From the NCBI GenBank assembly GCA_964542875.1, contig CAZIWA010000012.1, positions 1 to 64,000 of the forward strand: a stretch of 64,000 nucleotides of DNA, in the 5' to 3' direction. This DNA comes from CAZGOM01 sp964542875 (GTDB lineage Bacteria > Planctomycetota > Phycisphaerae > Phycisphaerales > Phycisphaeraceae). The notes beneath the pieces were generated by a model that made no database searches, was not told the origin of the DNA, and saw only the letters and a program-made list of their open reading frames with translations. The translations under genes and the position numbers were made by a program. Below are positions 9,875 to 18,562 of the stretch, one piece after another. The number at the start of each line of letters is the position of its first letter. The first letter of the stretch is position 1.

Positions 9875-10129
9875 GTTGTGGCGTCATTCTAGGCAGCCGC
9901 CTCGCCTCTTCTCACCAAAGTCTGGCGACTGGGCCAGAATGGGAAAAGGGGGATCAATCAATCAACATATCGGGTTATTGTCAAGTCTGCTGGTGAGAAA
10001 TAATGATTTTTAAAACGAGGCTTACAACTTTCCCCAGCCCTCTTTTTCGCCTTGTAAACCGCCCAAACCATTACTCGTCACAACCATAAACCCATTATTT
10101 TTATGCCTTTAAAATCTCTGGCGGCAGCC

Positions 10130-11194
10130 TTATCCCAAAGCCTGCCGACTGTTGGCAACCGCTTCAAGTGCTTTGTCGACAAGCTCCGTCGGGCTCAAAA
10201 CCGTCGGGTCCAGCCAAGTCACTCCCCGGTATCGCTTAAGCCAGGTGCGCTGGGTTTTGGCAAACCGCCGGGTGAGAATCTTGGTCTTCTCAAACGCATC
10301 AGGGAGGGACGACCTGCCCTGGAGGTAGTCGATGACTTGTTTGTAGCCAAGTGCCTCCTTGGCCTGGAGACCCAGCTGGTTGGCCTCCAGGAGGGCTTTG
10401 GTTTCCTCAACCAGGCCAGGGACCTCCGGCGAGCTATCCGGCGTCAGAGTGGAAGCAAACGTATCCCCCGGGCCGGTGAACGATTGAGCATCGGTGGCAT
10501 CTGAGCCCAACCCGGCCTTCCCGGGATAGAACATCAGCTTCACCCGGTAGTTGATCCTTCTATTTAATGCCTCCACCGGCCATTGGAGACCGATGAGCAC
10601 CGGATTACGCAAGTATTGACTGGCCAGGGTTTTAGGATCCCACGACCAATCCCATTGGGTCTGCTGCTGGCTGATGGGCGTACCGGTTAGCTGGGTGACT
10701 TCAATGGCACGGACCATCTTCTTCCGGTCATTGGGGTGGATGCGCCGGGCGGATTCGGCATCCAGGGTCTGCAGCCGTGCATGGAGGGCTGCATTGTCGA
10801 GAGCGTCCAACTCCGCGCGCAATTCCGGATCATGGTCGGGGCCATCAAACATCCCTTCCAGCAGCGCCTTTAAATAGAGATTGGTTCCCCCCACCACCAC
10901 CGGCATCTGGCCTTGTGTGGGAAGCAGGTCGATCAACGGCTCTGCTCCCTTAAGCCAATCGGCCACGGTAAAGCGCTCAGTGGGCTCAATCACATCGATC
11001 ATGTGATGCGGCACGCGCGCCATGAGGTCGCGCCCAGGCTTGGCTGTACCGGCATCCATGCGCCGATAAACCTGCATCGAATCTGCGCTTATAACCTGAC
11101 CGGAAAATGCCTCGGCGATTTTGACCGCCAGTTCGCTTTTCCCCCCTGCGGTGGGGCCAAGAAGAACCACAGGCCGGATGGGCTGAATTGTCAT
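10130..11194 (-). CDS. miaA: tRNA dimethylallyltransferase
   Basis: 354 aa. MiaA transfers a dimethylallyl group to A37 of tRNAs reading UNN codons. The P-loop is LLGPTAGGKSELAVKIA, followed by the family's ISADSMQVYRRMDAGTAKP and VVGGTNLYLKALL motifs, and by KTKILTRRFAKTQRTWLKR near the C terminus. The swapped-in region after MFYPGKAGL contains a Ser/Thr/Pro-rich stretch (SDATDAQSFTGPGDTFASTL) that most MiaA proteins lack. The ATG overlaps the TGA of the upstream TPR gene (ATGA), so the two are translationally coupled. The start has no separate promoter. Confidence 0.96.
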   Translation of the reverse strand: MTIQPIRPVVLLGPTAGGKSELAVKIAEAFSGQVISADSMQVYRRMDAGTAKPGRDLMARVPHHMIDVIEPTERFTVADWLKGAEPLIDLLPTQGQMPVVVGGTNLYLKALLEGMFDGPDHDPELRAELDALDNAALHARLQTLDAESARRIHPNDRKKMVRAIEVTQLTGTPISQQQTQWDWSWDPKTLASQYLRNPVLIGLQWPVEALNRRINYRVKLMFYPGKAGLGSDATDAQSFTGPGDTFASTLTPDSSPEVPGLVEETKALLEANQLGLQAKEALGYKQVIDYLQGRSSLPDAFEKTKILTRRFAKTQRTWLKRYRGVTWLDPTVLSPTELVDKALEAVANSRQALG

Positions 11195-13308
11195 TGCTCG
11201 GCGAGCTCCTGCGCCGTCATCCGGACGGGCTTGTTTTCCTTGTAGCTGGCTTCGTGCTTGGAAATCATCTCAATCAACGAGGTAAACCCCGCCGTTTGTG
11301 CCAGCCTTTTAGCTCTCGCGCTTATTTCCAGCGCCTTGGTGAAGTCGCCCTTGCTGGCATAGGCCAGGGCCTGCGTGTCCAGCGATGCGGGCATTTTGCC
11401 GTCGGTGAGCCGAATCACTTCATCAGACAGCAGAATGGCCCTCTCCGAATCGCGCATCTTTTCATCATCGCTGGTGGCCAGAATCCGGGCCAGCCGGTTC
11501 ATCACTTCCACGTTTTCAGGCGCGAGGTTGAATGAATTGATGTAATTGGCCACCGCCGAGCGGACCTCGCCGGACTTGAGATAAGCCATGCCTAATTCCG
11601 ACCAGGCCAGCGCGTCGCCTGGGGTGAGCTGAGTCAGGTCCTTAAGCACCAGGACGGCACGCGGGCCCTGATTGGTCGCGTTGTACGCCCTGGCGAGGCC
11701 AAAGAGCCCCAGCGTGGACCGCGGGTTCTGCGCGACGATCGCTTCGTACATATGAGCGGCATCCAGCAGTTTGGCCTCGGCCTGGACGGATTCACCCAGC
11801 AGCTTGCGCACACGTCCCTCGGCCATCACCGGTTCCGGGTGACGGGGTTCGATTTCCTGTGCTTTCAAAATCTGCGGAAGGGCTTCCCGAAGCTTGCCCT
11901 GTTCAATTAAAACCTCGGCAAGGTTCATCCGGCCTTCGAGCATGTTGGGGTTGTTCTCCACCGTCTGCTCGAAAAGCTTCTGGGCTTCAGGGTAGTTGCG
12001 CTGATCGCGCATGATCATGCCCAGGTTGTTGGAGGCCAGCCAGGCTTTGGGGTTTTTGACCAGCGTGTCCTCCCAAAGGGTTTGGGCATCGGTGTAGGCG
12101 AAGGTCTGCACAAACGTGCTCACCATCAAACCCGCGACAAGGGCCGCGCCGATGCCCGCTTTGAGTTTTTGGGTGTCGCCGGGAAGAAGGCTAAGCAGCT
12201 TGATCCCCCCTGCCACGATCAGAGCGATGAAGCCGAACGTGGCCAGGTATTGAAAGTGATCGGCAACGAACGAGTAGCGAAACGGATAGACATTAAAAAA
12301 GCCTAACGCGGGGAAAAGCGTGCCGATGAAAAAGAGCCATCCCGCCAACGGCCCACGCCCAAGCCTGGCACGATAGGCCCAGAGCACGCCGATGACGGCA
12401 AGCACCGCGGCAGGTGCAAGGTAAAGAATGAACCGATGACCGCTGATTTCCCAGCGCGGATAGATGAACATGACGGAACTGGGGAAAACAAGCTTACCAG
12501 CGTAGAACCAAATGACGTTCCCGGCGATTTGAATGCGTTCCAAGGGGGTAAAAGCCCATTCCCCGCCTTGTGCGCCGACATGGACTTTTTCCAGATGCGC
12601 GGTCCAAAGGCCAAACGCCAGCCCAAGCACCAGCAACGGCGCAGCGGCCAGCCAATCCTTGGCGACAAGCGTTCCCCGCTTGTACCACACGACCACCAGC
12701 CAGGCCGCAGGAAGCGTGCATGCCGTGGTTTTGCTCAAGAGTGCGCATGCAAAAAGCACAAGCGCAATCGCATAGAACTTATGATTTCGCTCAGCAAAAG
12801 GCTTGTCCTGCTCAGGCGGGTTCCAGGTGAAAAGCGCATGCGCGGTGAGTAGATAAAAGAACATCGAGAGCACGTTCTTGCGTTCGGTAACCCACGCGAC
12901 AGACTCCACATTCACGGGGTGAATGGCGAAAATCAGCCCCACGAACCAGGCGCCGGGAACCTCCAGACGCTTAAGCAAACGCCAAATGAGCAGCGCGTTG
13001 GCGGCATGGATGAGGATGTTGATGATGTGATAGGAAAGCGGGTTGAGCCCGCCTAGCTTGTGTTCGATCCAAAATCCCGTGAACACCAGCGGGTAATACT
13101 GCGGCGTGGAACCAGGCGTAAACCAGATATCCCACAGCCCCGTGAGGTTCAAAAGCGTGGGGTTCTGATAGACGTACATATCGTCATCCCAGATGTACCC
13201 GCACTGCGTGGCATAGGCGTAAGCCAGCAGCGTAAGTAAGACGATGACGAGGCCTTTGCAGATGCCTTTGCGAATGTCTTGACGATCAGGGTCGAGCATG
13301 GGAAGCAT
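11191..13308 (-). CDS. Membrane glycosyltransferase-like protein with TPR repeats
   Basis: 705 aa. The N-terminal 400 residues hold about ten hydrophobic helices and start with a GT-C/TMTC-like pattern: a WDDDMYVYQNP acidic motif in the first extracytoplasmic loop, as in dolichyl-phosphate-mannose transferases, then FWIEHKLGGLNPLSYHIINILIH. From about residue 415 there are TPR-type helical repeats (NNLGMIMRDQRNYPEAQKLF, GRMNLAEVLIEQGKLREAL, SELGMAYLKSGEVRSA). Eukaryotic TMTC proteins of this layout O-mannosylate proteins; the bacterial relatives are mostly uncharacterised. It overlaps miaA by 4 bases. A second ATG three codons in (13299) is possible. No clear ribosome-binding site is visible. 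Confidence 0.75.
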   Translation of the reverse strand: MLPMLDPDRQDIRKGICKGLVIVLLTLLAYAYATQCGYIWDDDMYVYQNPTLLNLTGLWDIWFTPGSTPQYYPLVFTGFWIEHKLGGLNPLSYHIINILIHAANALLIWRLLKRLEVPGAWFVGLIFAIHPVNVESVAWVTERKNVLSMFFYLLTAHALFTWNPPEQDKPFAERNHKFYAIALVLFACALLSKTTACTLPAAWLVVVWYKRGTLVAKDWLAAAPLLVLGLAFGLWTAHLEKVHVGAQGGEWAFTPLERIQIAGNVIWFYAGKLVFPSSVMFIYPRWEISGHRFILYLAPAAVLAVIGVLWAYRARLGRGPLAGWLFFIGTLFPALGFFNVYPFRYSFVADHFQYLATFGFIALIVAGGIKLLSLLPGDTQKLKAGIGAALVAGLMVSTFVQTFAYTDAQTLWEDTLVKNPKAWLASNNLGMIMRDQRNYPEAQKLFEQTVENNPNMLEGRMNLAEVLIEQGKLREALPQILKAQEIEPRHPEPVMAEGRVRKLLGESVQAEAKLLDAAHMYEAIVAQNPRSTLGLFGLARAYNATNQGPRAVLVLKDLTQLTPGDALAWSELGMAYLKSGEVRSAVANYINSFNLAPENVEVMNRLARILATSDDEKMRDSERAILLSDEVIRLTDGKMPASLDTQALAYASKGDFTKALEISARAKRLAQTAGFTSLIEMISKHEASYKENKPVRMTAQELAEQ

Positions 13309-13454
13309 GATACGGGAAGTCGCTTGACCGGTGAAAGCTCGGCTGGAGCATCAGAGAAACACCTATTCGGCTCCGGTCCATCAAAATAATGCTTTGGATT
13401 CCAATTAAAACCCTTAACCTGAAGTGTGTTTCAAAACTCATTCAGGAGGCTCCC

Positions 13455-13787
13455 ATGGGTGTCTACGCGCTTAAAAAATCCGGCACGCAGTTCATGTTCA
13501 ATCTTAAAGCGGGCAATGGTGAGGTCATCCTGACCAGCGAGCGTTACACGACGAAAGCCAATGCCGAGAACGGCATTGCAAGCGTCAAAACCAACTCCTC
13601 CAAGGATGACCGGTACGAGCGAAAGACCTCTACGGACTCCCAGCACTATTTTGTGCTCAAAGCCGCTAATCATGAAGTCATCGGCACCAGTGAGCGCTAC
13701 ACCAGCGCATCGGCCCGGGATGCCGGCATCGCAAGCGTGAAGGCAAACGGCCCTGGTTCCTCCACCGACGACCAGACGGGTCAGTGA
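13455..13787 (+). CDS. DUF1508 (YegP-type) protein
   Basis: 110 aa, starting at the ATG at 13455 after a strong AGGAGG six bases upstream. It consists of two tandem DUF1508 repeats of about 50 residues: F-x-FNLKAGNGEVILTSERYTTKANAENGIASVK and the second copy FVLKAANHEVIGTSERYTSASARDAGIASVK. The family (E. coli YegP) is small, soluble and of unknown molecular function. It stands alone between divergent and co-directional neighbours and has no visible terminator of its own. Confidence 0.93.
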   Translation: MGVYALKKSGTQFMFNLKAGNGEVILTSERYTTKANAENGIASVKTNSSKDDRYERKTSTDSQHYFVLKAANHEVIGTSERYTSASARDAGIASVKANGPGSSTDDQTGQ

Positions 13788-13832
13788 GATCACGCCAGGA
13801 AGACCTCAATACCGTCACGCTCCCCAACGCGA

Positions 13833-13838
13833 TATGAT
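13833..13838 (+). promoter_or_regulatory. -10 box of a probably leaderless pabB transcript
   Basis: TATGAT ends nine bases before the pabB ATG, and no Shine-Dalgarno sequence lies between. A start point about seven bases after the box would fall at or next to the start codon. No good -35 box is visible. Confidence 0.45.
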
Positions 13839-13847
13839 TTCGCGCCG

Positions 13848-15185
13848 ATGCGTGATGAACTTAAGTCCATCCTGGGTCCGGGCCGGCCGCTGCAGTGGGA
13901 CATGCCCGCGCAGGAGGTGTTGAACCTGCTGCCTCATGATCTTCAGGCGCAGCTTCTCTGCTCCGGCCGACATCACCCAAGATGGGCCAATCGTTCGATC
14001 CTCGGGTTTCCGCAGGCGGTGTATACATTCGACGGCGCTCCCGACGCGGCACGCGATCCGATTTCCGACATTCAAAAACTGCTGGAGCAGACGCGCGGCC
14101 AGGGGTTGTGGATCGGCTGGATTTCCTACGACATTGCCCGCTTTATCGAACATCTGCCGGAGTTGCCTAAACATCAGCGCGCGTGGCCAGCGGTCAGCCT
14201 TGCATATTGCCCGGATGTAGCAATCTATCAATTGGCCGACAAGACCTGGACGTGGCATGGGGATGGCGTCCCCCCCGCCTTAAAGCCGCATCTGACGCTG
14301 GTTGAAAATGGGAAGCCCAAAATTGAACCACTGACGCTGACCCGGACGCTTACTCCGACCATCCCCAAAGAAGAATATCTCGCCGCGGTTACGAAGGTCA
14401 TCCAGTACATCGGCGCGGGCGATATCTTTCAAGCCAACTACGCCCAGCGCTTTTCCACGCGCGTCGCGGGCGCCTGGCCTCACGGACCACGCGATCTGTT
14501 TCAGCGCCTGTGCGCGGCATCCCCTGCATGGTATGGGGCCTACCTGGAAACTCAGGACAACAAAGCAGTGCTCTCCAGCTCACCGGAACTGTTTCTGGAA
14601 CTGGACTCCACCGGCCATGTGCTCACCCGGCCCATCAAAGGCACACGCCCCGCGACGGAACCCGCCGAAAACCTGCAAAACAGCGAGAAGGACACCGCAG
14701 AACTGAACATGATCGTGGACCTCCTGCGCAACGACCTGGGCCGGGTCGCCCGGTACGGCAGCGTAAAGGTGACGCAGCCGCGGGAGATCGAAAGCCACCC
14801 CACCGTGCACCACGGCGTGGCCACCATTGAAGCTCGGCTCAAGGCCGGCACCACCGTGGCCGATCTGCTGCGCGCCACCATGCCAGGCGGCTCCATCACC
14901 GGAGCGCCCAAAATCCGGGCGATGCAGATCATCGACGAGCTTGAACCCGTGCAGCGGGGTCCCTACTGCGGAGCCATCGGCTGGCTCACCGCAGACGCCA
15001 TGTGCCTGAATATCGCCATCCGGACAATGCTCGCCGGCAAGCACAATGAAGGCGAGTTCAACGTGGACTTTTCAGTCGGCGGCGGGATCGTCGCCGACAG
15101 CACGCCTGAAAGCGAATACCAGGAAACAATCGACAAGGCGCAGGGTATGCTCAGGGCTTTGGGGGTTGGGCGCAATCCGGTTTGA
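13848..15185 (+). CDS. pabB: Aminodeoxychorismate synthase component I
   Basis: 445 aa chorismate-binding enzyme. PabB makes 4-amino-4-deoxychorismate from chorismate for p-aminobenzoate and folate. The motif RPIKGTRPATEP carries the lysine that separates PabB from anthranilate synthase TrpE (PIAGT). Other family signatures are ENLQNSEKDTAELNMIVDLL and MPGGSITGAPKIRAMQIIDE, and the C-terminal FSVGGGIVADSTPESEYQET. The N-terminal part (about residues 1-150) is the less conserved half of the chorismate-binding fold. No PabA/amidotransferase domain is fused and none is adjacent. The PTPS-III-like gene 1.1 kb downstream may serve the same folate pathway. The stop overlaps a weak TTG of the next gene. 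Confidence 0.93.
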   Translation: MRDELKSILGPGRPLQWDMPAQEVLNLLPHDLQAQLLCSGRHHPRWANRSILGFPQAVYTFDGAPDAARDPISDIQKLLEQTRGQGLWIGWISYDIARFIEHLPELPKHQRAWPAVSLAYCPDVAIYQLADKTWTWHGDGVPPALKPHLTLVENGKPKIEPLTLTRTLTPTIPKEEYLAAVTKVIQYIGAGDIFQANYAQRFSTRVAGAWPHGPRDLFQRLCAASPAWYGAYLETQDNKAVLSSSPELFLELDSTGHVLTRPIKGTRPATEPAENLQNSEKDTAELNMIVDLLRNDLGRVARYGSVKVTQPREIESHPTVHHGVATIEARLKAGTTVADLLRATMPGGSITGAPKIRAMQIIDELEPVQRGPYCGAIGWLTADAMCLNIAIRTMLAGKHNEGEFNVDFSVGGGIVADSTPESEYQETIDKAQGMLRALGVGRNPV

Positions 15186-15202
15186 AAAACAGGAAGACAA
15201 CG

Positions 15203-16306
15203 ATGAACCATGCCGTAATTCTGGCAGGCGGATCGGGAACCCGGCTCTGGCCGCTAAGCAACCGTGAGACCCCCAAGCAGCTCGCACCGCTTTTTAACGG
15301 CCGCTGCCTGCTGGAGGTGGCCATGGATCGATTGGAAGGCCTGGTGCCTCCGGAAAACCGGCATATATGCACCAGCGCATCCTGGGCCATTCAGATCGCC
15401 AGGCTGTGCCCCAGTCTCCCTTCGCAAAACCTGATCGGGGAGCCATGCGGCCGCGACACGCTCGCGGCGCTTGCCCTGAGCTGCTTCTGGATCCTGCGAA
15501 CCGATCCGGAAGCCAACATCGCGTTCTTAACCTCTGACCACGTGATCACCCCTGAAGAAAAACTGGTGGCATGCCTCCAGGAGGCCTATCGGCTCCTGGA
15601 TGAAAACCCGGCCCGCTGCGTAACCCTTGGCGTGGTGCCCGATCATGCCGCCACCGGTTACGGCTATCTGGAGCTGGGCGCCGAGGCTGGCAAGGGAACA
15701 CCTGCCCGAAAGGTGACGAACTTTAAAGAGAAGCCGGAACTGCCCCTGGCCGAAGCCTATCTGGCCGCCGGTCCGGACCGGTACGTATGGAACTCCGGCA
15801 TGTTCGTCTGGCATGCCCGAACGTTTGTGAATGCGCTCCACAAAGTGGCGCCGGATATCTACAGCGCACTGAGCCCGATCCTGGGAATCAAAACCCAGGA
15901 AGAGCTCGAAAGCTTCCTTCAAACGGTTTATCCCAGCGTGCGTAAGGTGAGCGTGGACTTTGGCCTGATGGAGCCGATTTCTCGAAACTCGGAAGTCTCC
16001 ATCGTCGTCCTGCCGCTGGAGGCCCAGTGGCGGGATGTCGGAAGCTGGAATTCCTTCGCGGAGCTTTTGGAAAAAGACGCCAACACCAACTCTATCGCTC
16101 CCGGCAGCCAGGCAGTGCTGGTGGAGTGCAGCGGCACCACGGTGGTGAGTGCCACCCCCGGGCACGTAGTGGTGGCCATGGGCCTGGAGGGGTATGTGGT
16201 GGTGCGCACACCCAAGGCGACCTTGATTGTGCCCCTGAAGGAAGCGCAAAGGATCAAGGAATTGCACGCCCAGGTGCTTGGGCTTGAAGGCGGAAAGTAC
16301 AGTTGA
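15203..16306 (+). CDS. Mannose-1-phosphate guanylyltransferase
   Basis: 367 aa. It makes GDP-mannose from mannose-1-phosphate and GTP. The nucleotide-binding signature is LAGGSGTRLWPLSNRETPKQ. The substrate-binding motif is FKEKPELPLAEAYL, followed by WNSGMFVWHARTFV and the family's VDFGLMEPISRN and WRDVGSWNSF. It is the short, monofunctional type without a C-terminal isomerase domain. The ATG at 15203 has AGGAAG about six bases upstream; the gene starts only 17 bases after pabB, so they are likely co-transcribed although functionally unrelated. GDP-mannose would feed glycosyltransferases such as the TMTC-like protein in this window. Confidence 0.95.
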   Translation: MNHAVILAGGSGTRLWPLSNRETPKQLAPLFNGRCLLEVAMDRLEGLVPPENRHICTSASWAIQIARLCPSLPSQNLIGEPCGRDTLAALALSCFWILRTDPEANIAFLTSDHVITPEEKLVACLQEAYRLLDENPARCVTLGVVPDHAATGYGYLELGAEAGKGTPARKVTNFKEKPELPLAEAYLAAGPDRYVWNSGMFVWHARTFVNALHKVAPDIYSALSPILGIKTQEELESFLQTVYPSVRKVSVDFGLMEPISRNSEVSIVVLPLEAQWRDVGSWNSFAELLEKDANTNSIAPGSQAVLVECSGTTVVSATPGHVVVAMGLEGYVVVRTPKATLIVPLKEAQRIKELHAQVLGLEGGKYS

Positions 16307-16311
16307 CGGCT

Positions 16312-16683
16312 TCAGGGCCGCCAGGTGGTGGCGCAGCCGGGGGCTTCGGTCACCCGGACGCTGACCATTTTCACGTGCTCGGGGAGAGTTTTGGTAATTT
16401 CGCCGCCGATCCACCAAGCCACGCGTTCCGCGGTGGGATTCACCTTGCAGTTAATGAACGGCTCCACTTCATTCAAGTGCCGGTTGTGGACTTTCTTCAT
16501 CAGCCCATCGAGCGCAACTTCCAGCACGTGGAAGTCCATGACGGTTTCCATGCCGTCAAGCTCCTGGGCGCTGACGGTGACGTCGACATTCCAGTTGTGG
16601 CCGTGGATGGGTTCCAGCGTGCCGTCATAGAGCCGGATGGCATGGGCAGCGGCGAAGACTTTGCTGACGGTGATTTCGTACAT
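16312..16683 (-). CDS. 6-pyruvoyl-tetrahydropterin synthase family, PTPS-III type
   Basis: 123 aa COG0720 protein. The zinc ligands are H14 (AAAHAI), H27 and H29 (EPIHGHNW). The catalytic cysteine of QueD (CxxxHGH) is absent. Instead E24 stands three residues before HGH, giving ExxHGH. As I recall from work on this family, that is the mark of PTPS-III, which turns dihydroneopterin triphosphate into 6-hydroxymethyl-dihydropterin and bypasses FolB in folate synthesis. The pabB gene nearby fits this. A QueD (queuosine) annotation would therefore probably be wrong. It converges on the mannose-1-phosphate gene with a 5-base gap. Confidence 0.85.
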   Translation of the reverse strand: MYEITVSKVFAAAHAIRLYDGTLEPIHGHNWNVDVTVSAQELDGMETVMDFHVLEVALDGLMKKVHNRHLNEVEPFINCKVNPTAERVAWWIGGEITKTLPEHVKMVSVRVTEAPGCATTWRP

Positions 16684-16702
16684 GGTGGGTCTTTCGCAGG
16701 GG

Positions 16703-16741
16703 GATAAAAGAAAACCGCCGGGGGTTAGCCCAGCGGTTTTC
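16703..16741 (-). terminator. Intrinsic terminator after tRNA-Phe
   Basis: On the minus strand GAAAACCGC, a loop of about 14 bases, and GCGGTTTTC form a perfect 9-bp stem followed by TTTT. It begins nine bases after the tRNA and lies before the PTPS gene. Confidence 0.75.
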
Positions 16742-16749
16742 GGGATACA

Positions 16750-16822
16750 TGGCTAGGACTGGGCTTGAACCAGCGACCCCAGCATTTTCAGTGCTGTGCT
16801 CTACCAACTGAGCTACCTAGCC
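16750..16822 (-). tRNA. tRNA-Phe (GAA)
   Basis: A 73-base cloverleaf is readable on the minus strand. The acceptor GGCTAGG pairs with CCTAGCC. The anticodon stem CAGCA/TGCTG encloses loop CTGAAAA with anticodon GAA. The T arm contains GGTTCAAGC, and the discriminator base is A. CCA is not encoded. Confidence 0.97.
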
Positions 16823-16844
16823 GTCTCGGACTTGCGAGCTAATT

Positions 16845-16872
16845 AATTTACCTAACTGGTGGGAGTTGTCAA
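16845..16872 (-). promoter_or_regulatory. Promoter of tRNA-Phe
   Basis: On the minus strand a perfect TTGACA (16872-16867) is followed after 16 bases by TAAATT (16850-16845), 22 bases upstream of the mature tRNA 5' end. Confidence 0.7.
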
Positions 16873-16901
16873 CCCGGAGGGCTGGAACTGGAAAGACCGA
16901 A

Positions 16902-17939
16902 TTACTTGAGATCCACGTAGAGCTTCTTCACATCCGGAATGCTCTTGATGAGCCCGAGGTCCAGAAGCTGCTTGGCGGTGCGGGTCCAGTCTTCATCGGT
17001 CATGAGGCCAATGCCCTTTTCTTTGGCTGCATCATTGAGGATCAGTTGCTTTTCAAGACCGGCCACTTCGTTGAACTCCTTAAGCTTCGCCGCAGCAGCG
17101 TTGGGTTCACGCTCCTTAGCCATCACTTCATTGGCCTTGGCGGGGTCGGCCTCATAAGCCGTCCAGCCTTCTCGCGTGGCTTTTACGAAGCGGGTCACCA
17201 GGTCGCGGTTCTTTTCCAGGTACTCGCGCCGGCAGACCAGGACGGACATGTAAGGGTTGTAGCCTGCCTCGGAGACGAGGAACACCTGGGGGTCTTTACC
17301 CTGGGCGCGGGCGGAAACAGGTTCAGAAGTGAAGAAGCATTGTTGAGCGTAGTCCGGGCCATTGAGGTAAGACAGGCCGCCGCTGTAGGGCACTTGCTTG
17401 ACCTTGCTCAGCCCATATTTCTTATCGAGGAATTTCAGGAACGTGGAGCCGGGTTCCACGACCAGGGTGCCGGATTCAAACACCTGGTCAAGGGACTTCA
17501 AACCGCGTTCCTTGGAAGTCATGATCGCGCGCGGGGAGGTTTGATAGAGGGCAAAGAGCGCGACGACATCAAGCCCGTTCTGCTGCTGGATGAGGACTTC
17601 TTCGCCGGAGGTGATGCCAAACTCAAACGTACCGGAGGAAACTGTCTGGATGGTGGGCGCGCCGGAGCCGCCTTTGATGATGGTGACGTTCAAGCCGTTC
17701 TTGGTGAAAATGCCTTGGGACTGTGCTTCATACCACCCGCCGAATTGGGGTTCGGGAAGCCAGTTGAGGGCGATCTTCACGGAATCGGGGGTTGCGGTGC
17801 CGGGGGTCGAAGGCGTTGTGGTTTTCGCGGGGGCGGTCGTCGTGGTGCTGGTGGAGTTGTCACACCCGGCAAGCAAGCCGGCCAGGAGGCAAGCGAAGAC
17901 GCCAAAAAAGGTGTGAAGCGGTTTGGTGAAGGTCATCAT
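16902..17939 (-). CDS. NMT1/SsuA-type ABC substrate-binding lipoprotein
   Basis: 345 aa from ATG 17939; an ATG directly after it (17936) is equally possible, with GAGG just upstream. The N terminus is a lipoprotein signal (FFGVFACLLAGLLAGC) with the lipobox cysteine, followed by a Ser/Thr/Ala-rich linker. The mature part begins with KIALNWLPEPQFGGWYEAQSQGIF, typical of NMT1/THI5-like binding proteins for thiamine-precursor pyrimidines, nitrate or sulfonates. GGSGAPTIQTVSSGTFEFGI matches the family's ligand-site region. No permease or ATPase is adjacent, so the transporter partner must be elsewhere. The ligand cannot be decided from sequence. Confidence 0.88.
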   Translation of the reverse strand: MMTFTKPLHTFFGVFACLLAGLLAGCDNSTSTTTTAPAKTTTPSTPGTATPDSVKIALNWLPEPQFGGWYEAQSQGIFTKNGLNVTIIKGGSGAPTIQTVSSGTFEFGITSGEEVLIQQQNGLDVVALFALYQTSPRAIMTSKERGLKSLDQVFESGTLVVEPGSTFLKFLDKKYGLSKVKQVPYSGGLSYLNGPDYAQQCFFTSEPVSARAQGKDPQVFLVSEAGYNPYMSVLVCRREYLEKNRDLVTRFVKATREGWTAYEADPAKANEVMAKEREPNAAAAKLKEFNEVAGLEKQLILNDAAKEKGIGLMTDEDWTRTAKQLLDLGLIKSIPDVKKLYVDLK

Positions 17940-18103
17940 GGCCTCGGGGTAATAAATGGTAAAAGCTGGTATGCAGGAATATAGCGTGTGTGAGTGACAA
18001 GAGGAAAGCGGCAATCAGTAAATGACACCGCACAAAAAATGCCGCAACTCGAAAATGCAGGTGCATTCTTTTGCCTACGCCGCGCGCTCAACGCACGCCA
18101 TGC

Positions 18104-18442
18104 TCAGGCCTTCTTAGGCGGGGCTTTCCAATCGGTGTCCGGGTCTTTATCAAACGCGGTCGCAGCCTGCCTGATGCAGGGCCGGCAGATCATCGCGGCG
18201 GGGTTGGCTGCTTTAGGGCGTTCCTTGGGTCCCCAGCAATGCGTGGTGATGCCAAATTGCATGAGACACATCGTGCAGTGAAACTCCGCGGTCGGCGCAG
18301 CGATTTCCTTCAAAGCCACTTCAAGGCATGGCAGACAGATGACTGAGCCGTGATGGCCTTCGATCATGGGGATGACTTCATCCCAATCGGTGCCGCAAAA
18401 GTCGCAGGCGATGACGATGCCTTCGGGGAGGGTCCGCTGCAT
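18104..18442 (-). CDS. Small cysteine-rich protein with zinc-ribbon-like motifs
   Basis: 112 aa from the ATG at 18442. It has four CxxC motifs spread evenly along the chain: CDFCGTDW, CLPCLE, CTMCLMQF and CRPCIR. They could form two zinc ribbons. The C terminus is basic (WKAPPKKA). I do not recognise a family. An AAGGAA lies about 11 bases before the ATG, a poor spacing, and the open frame extends further upstream without a better start. It is divergent from the glycosyltransferase gene at 18563. Coding character is supported by the regular cysteine pattern. Confidence 0.7.
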   Translation of the reverse strand: MQRTLPEGIVIACDFCGTDWDEVIPMIEGHHGSVICLPCLEVALKEIAAPTAEFHCTMCLMQFGITTHCWGPKERPKAANPAAMICRPCIRQAATAFDKDPDTDWKAPPKKA

Positions 18443-18562
18443 GTTTGAAGGGTTCCTTGGTGAGCGCGTATGGTAGCAGACGCAGGGGGTTTTAAGCGGC
18501 AAGGACAATCTGCCGCCTGGCATTGACAGGACATTTGCCGCCGGGCGCGATACCATCCGGCC

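Noticed and set aside
15182..15202. TTG start of the mannose-1-phosphate guanylyltransferase overlapping pabB
   Set aside because: The ATG at 15203 has a well-placed AGGAAG and puts the nucleotide-binding loop at the usual distance from the N terminus.
16750..16822. tRNA-Phe as an integration site
   Set aside because: No integrase, direct repeat of the tRNA 3' end or foreign block was found within the neighbouring genes. The same holds for tRNA-Glu at 49889.
16866..17984. 372-codon plus-strand frame over the binding lipoprotein gene
   Set aside because: The minus strand has a lipobox and NMT1-family motifs; the plus frame is low in hydrophobic pattern and runs into the tRNA promoter region.
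17940..18100. Thiamine-pyrophosphate riboswitch before the NMT1-like gene
   Set aside because: No CTGAGA/ACCTGA core elements are visible in the leader.
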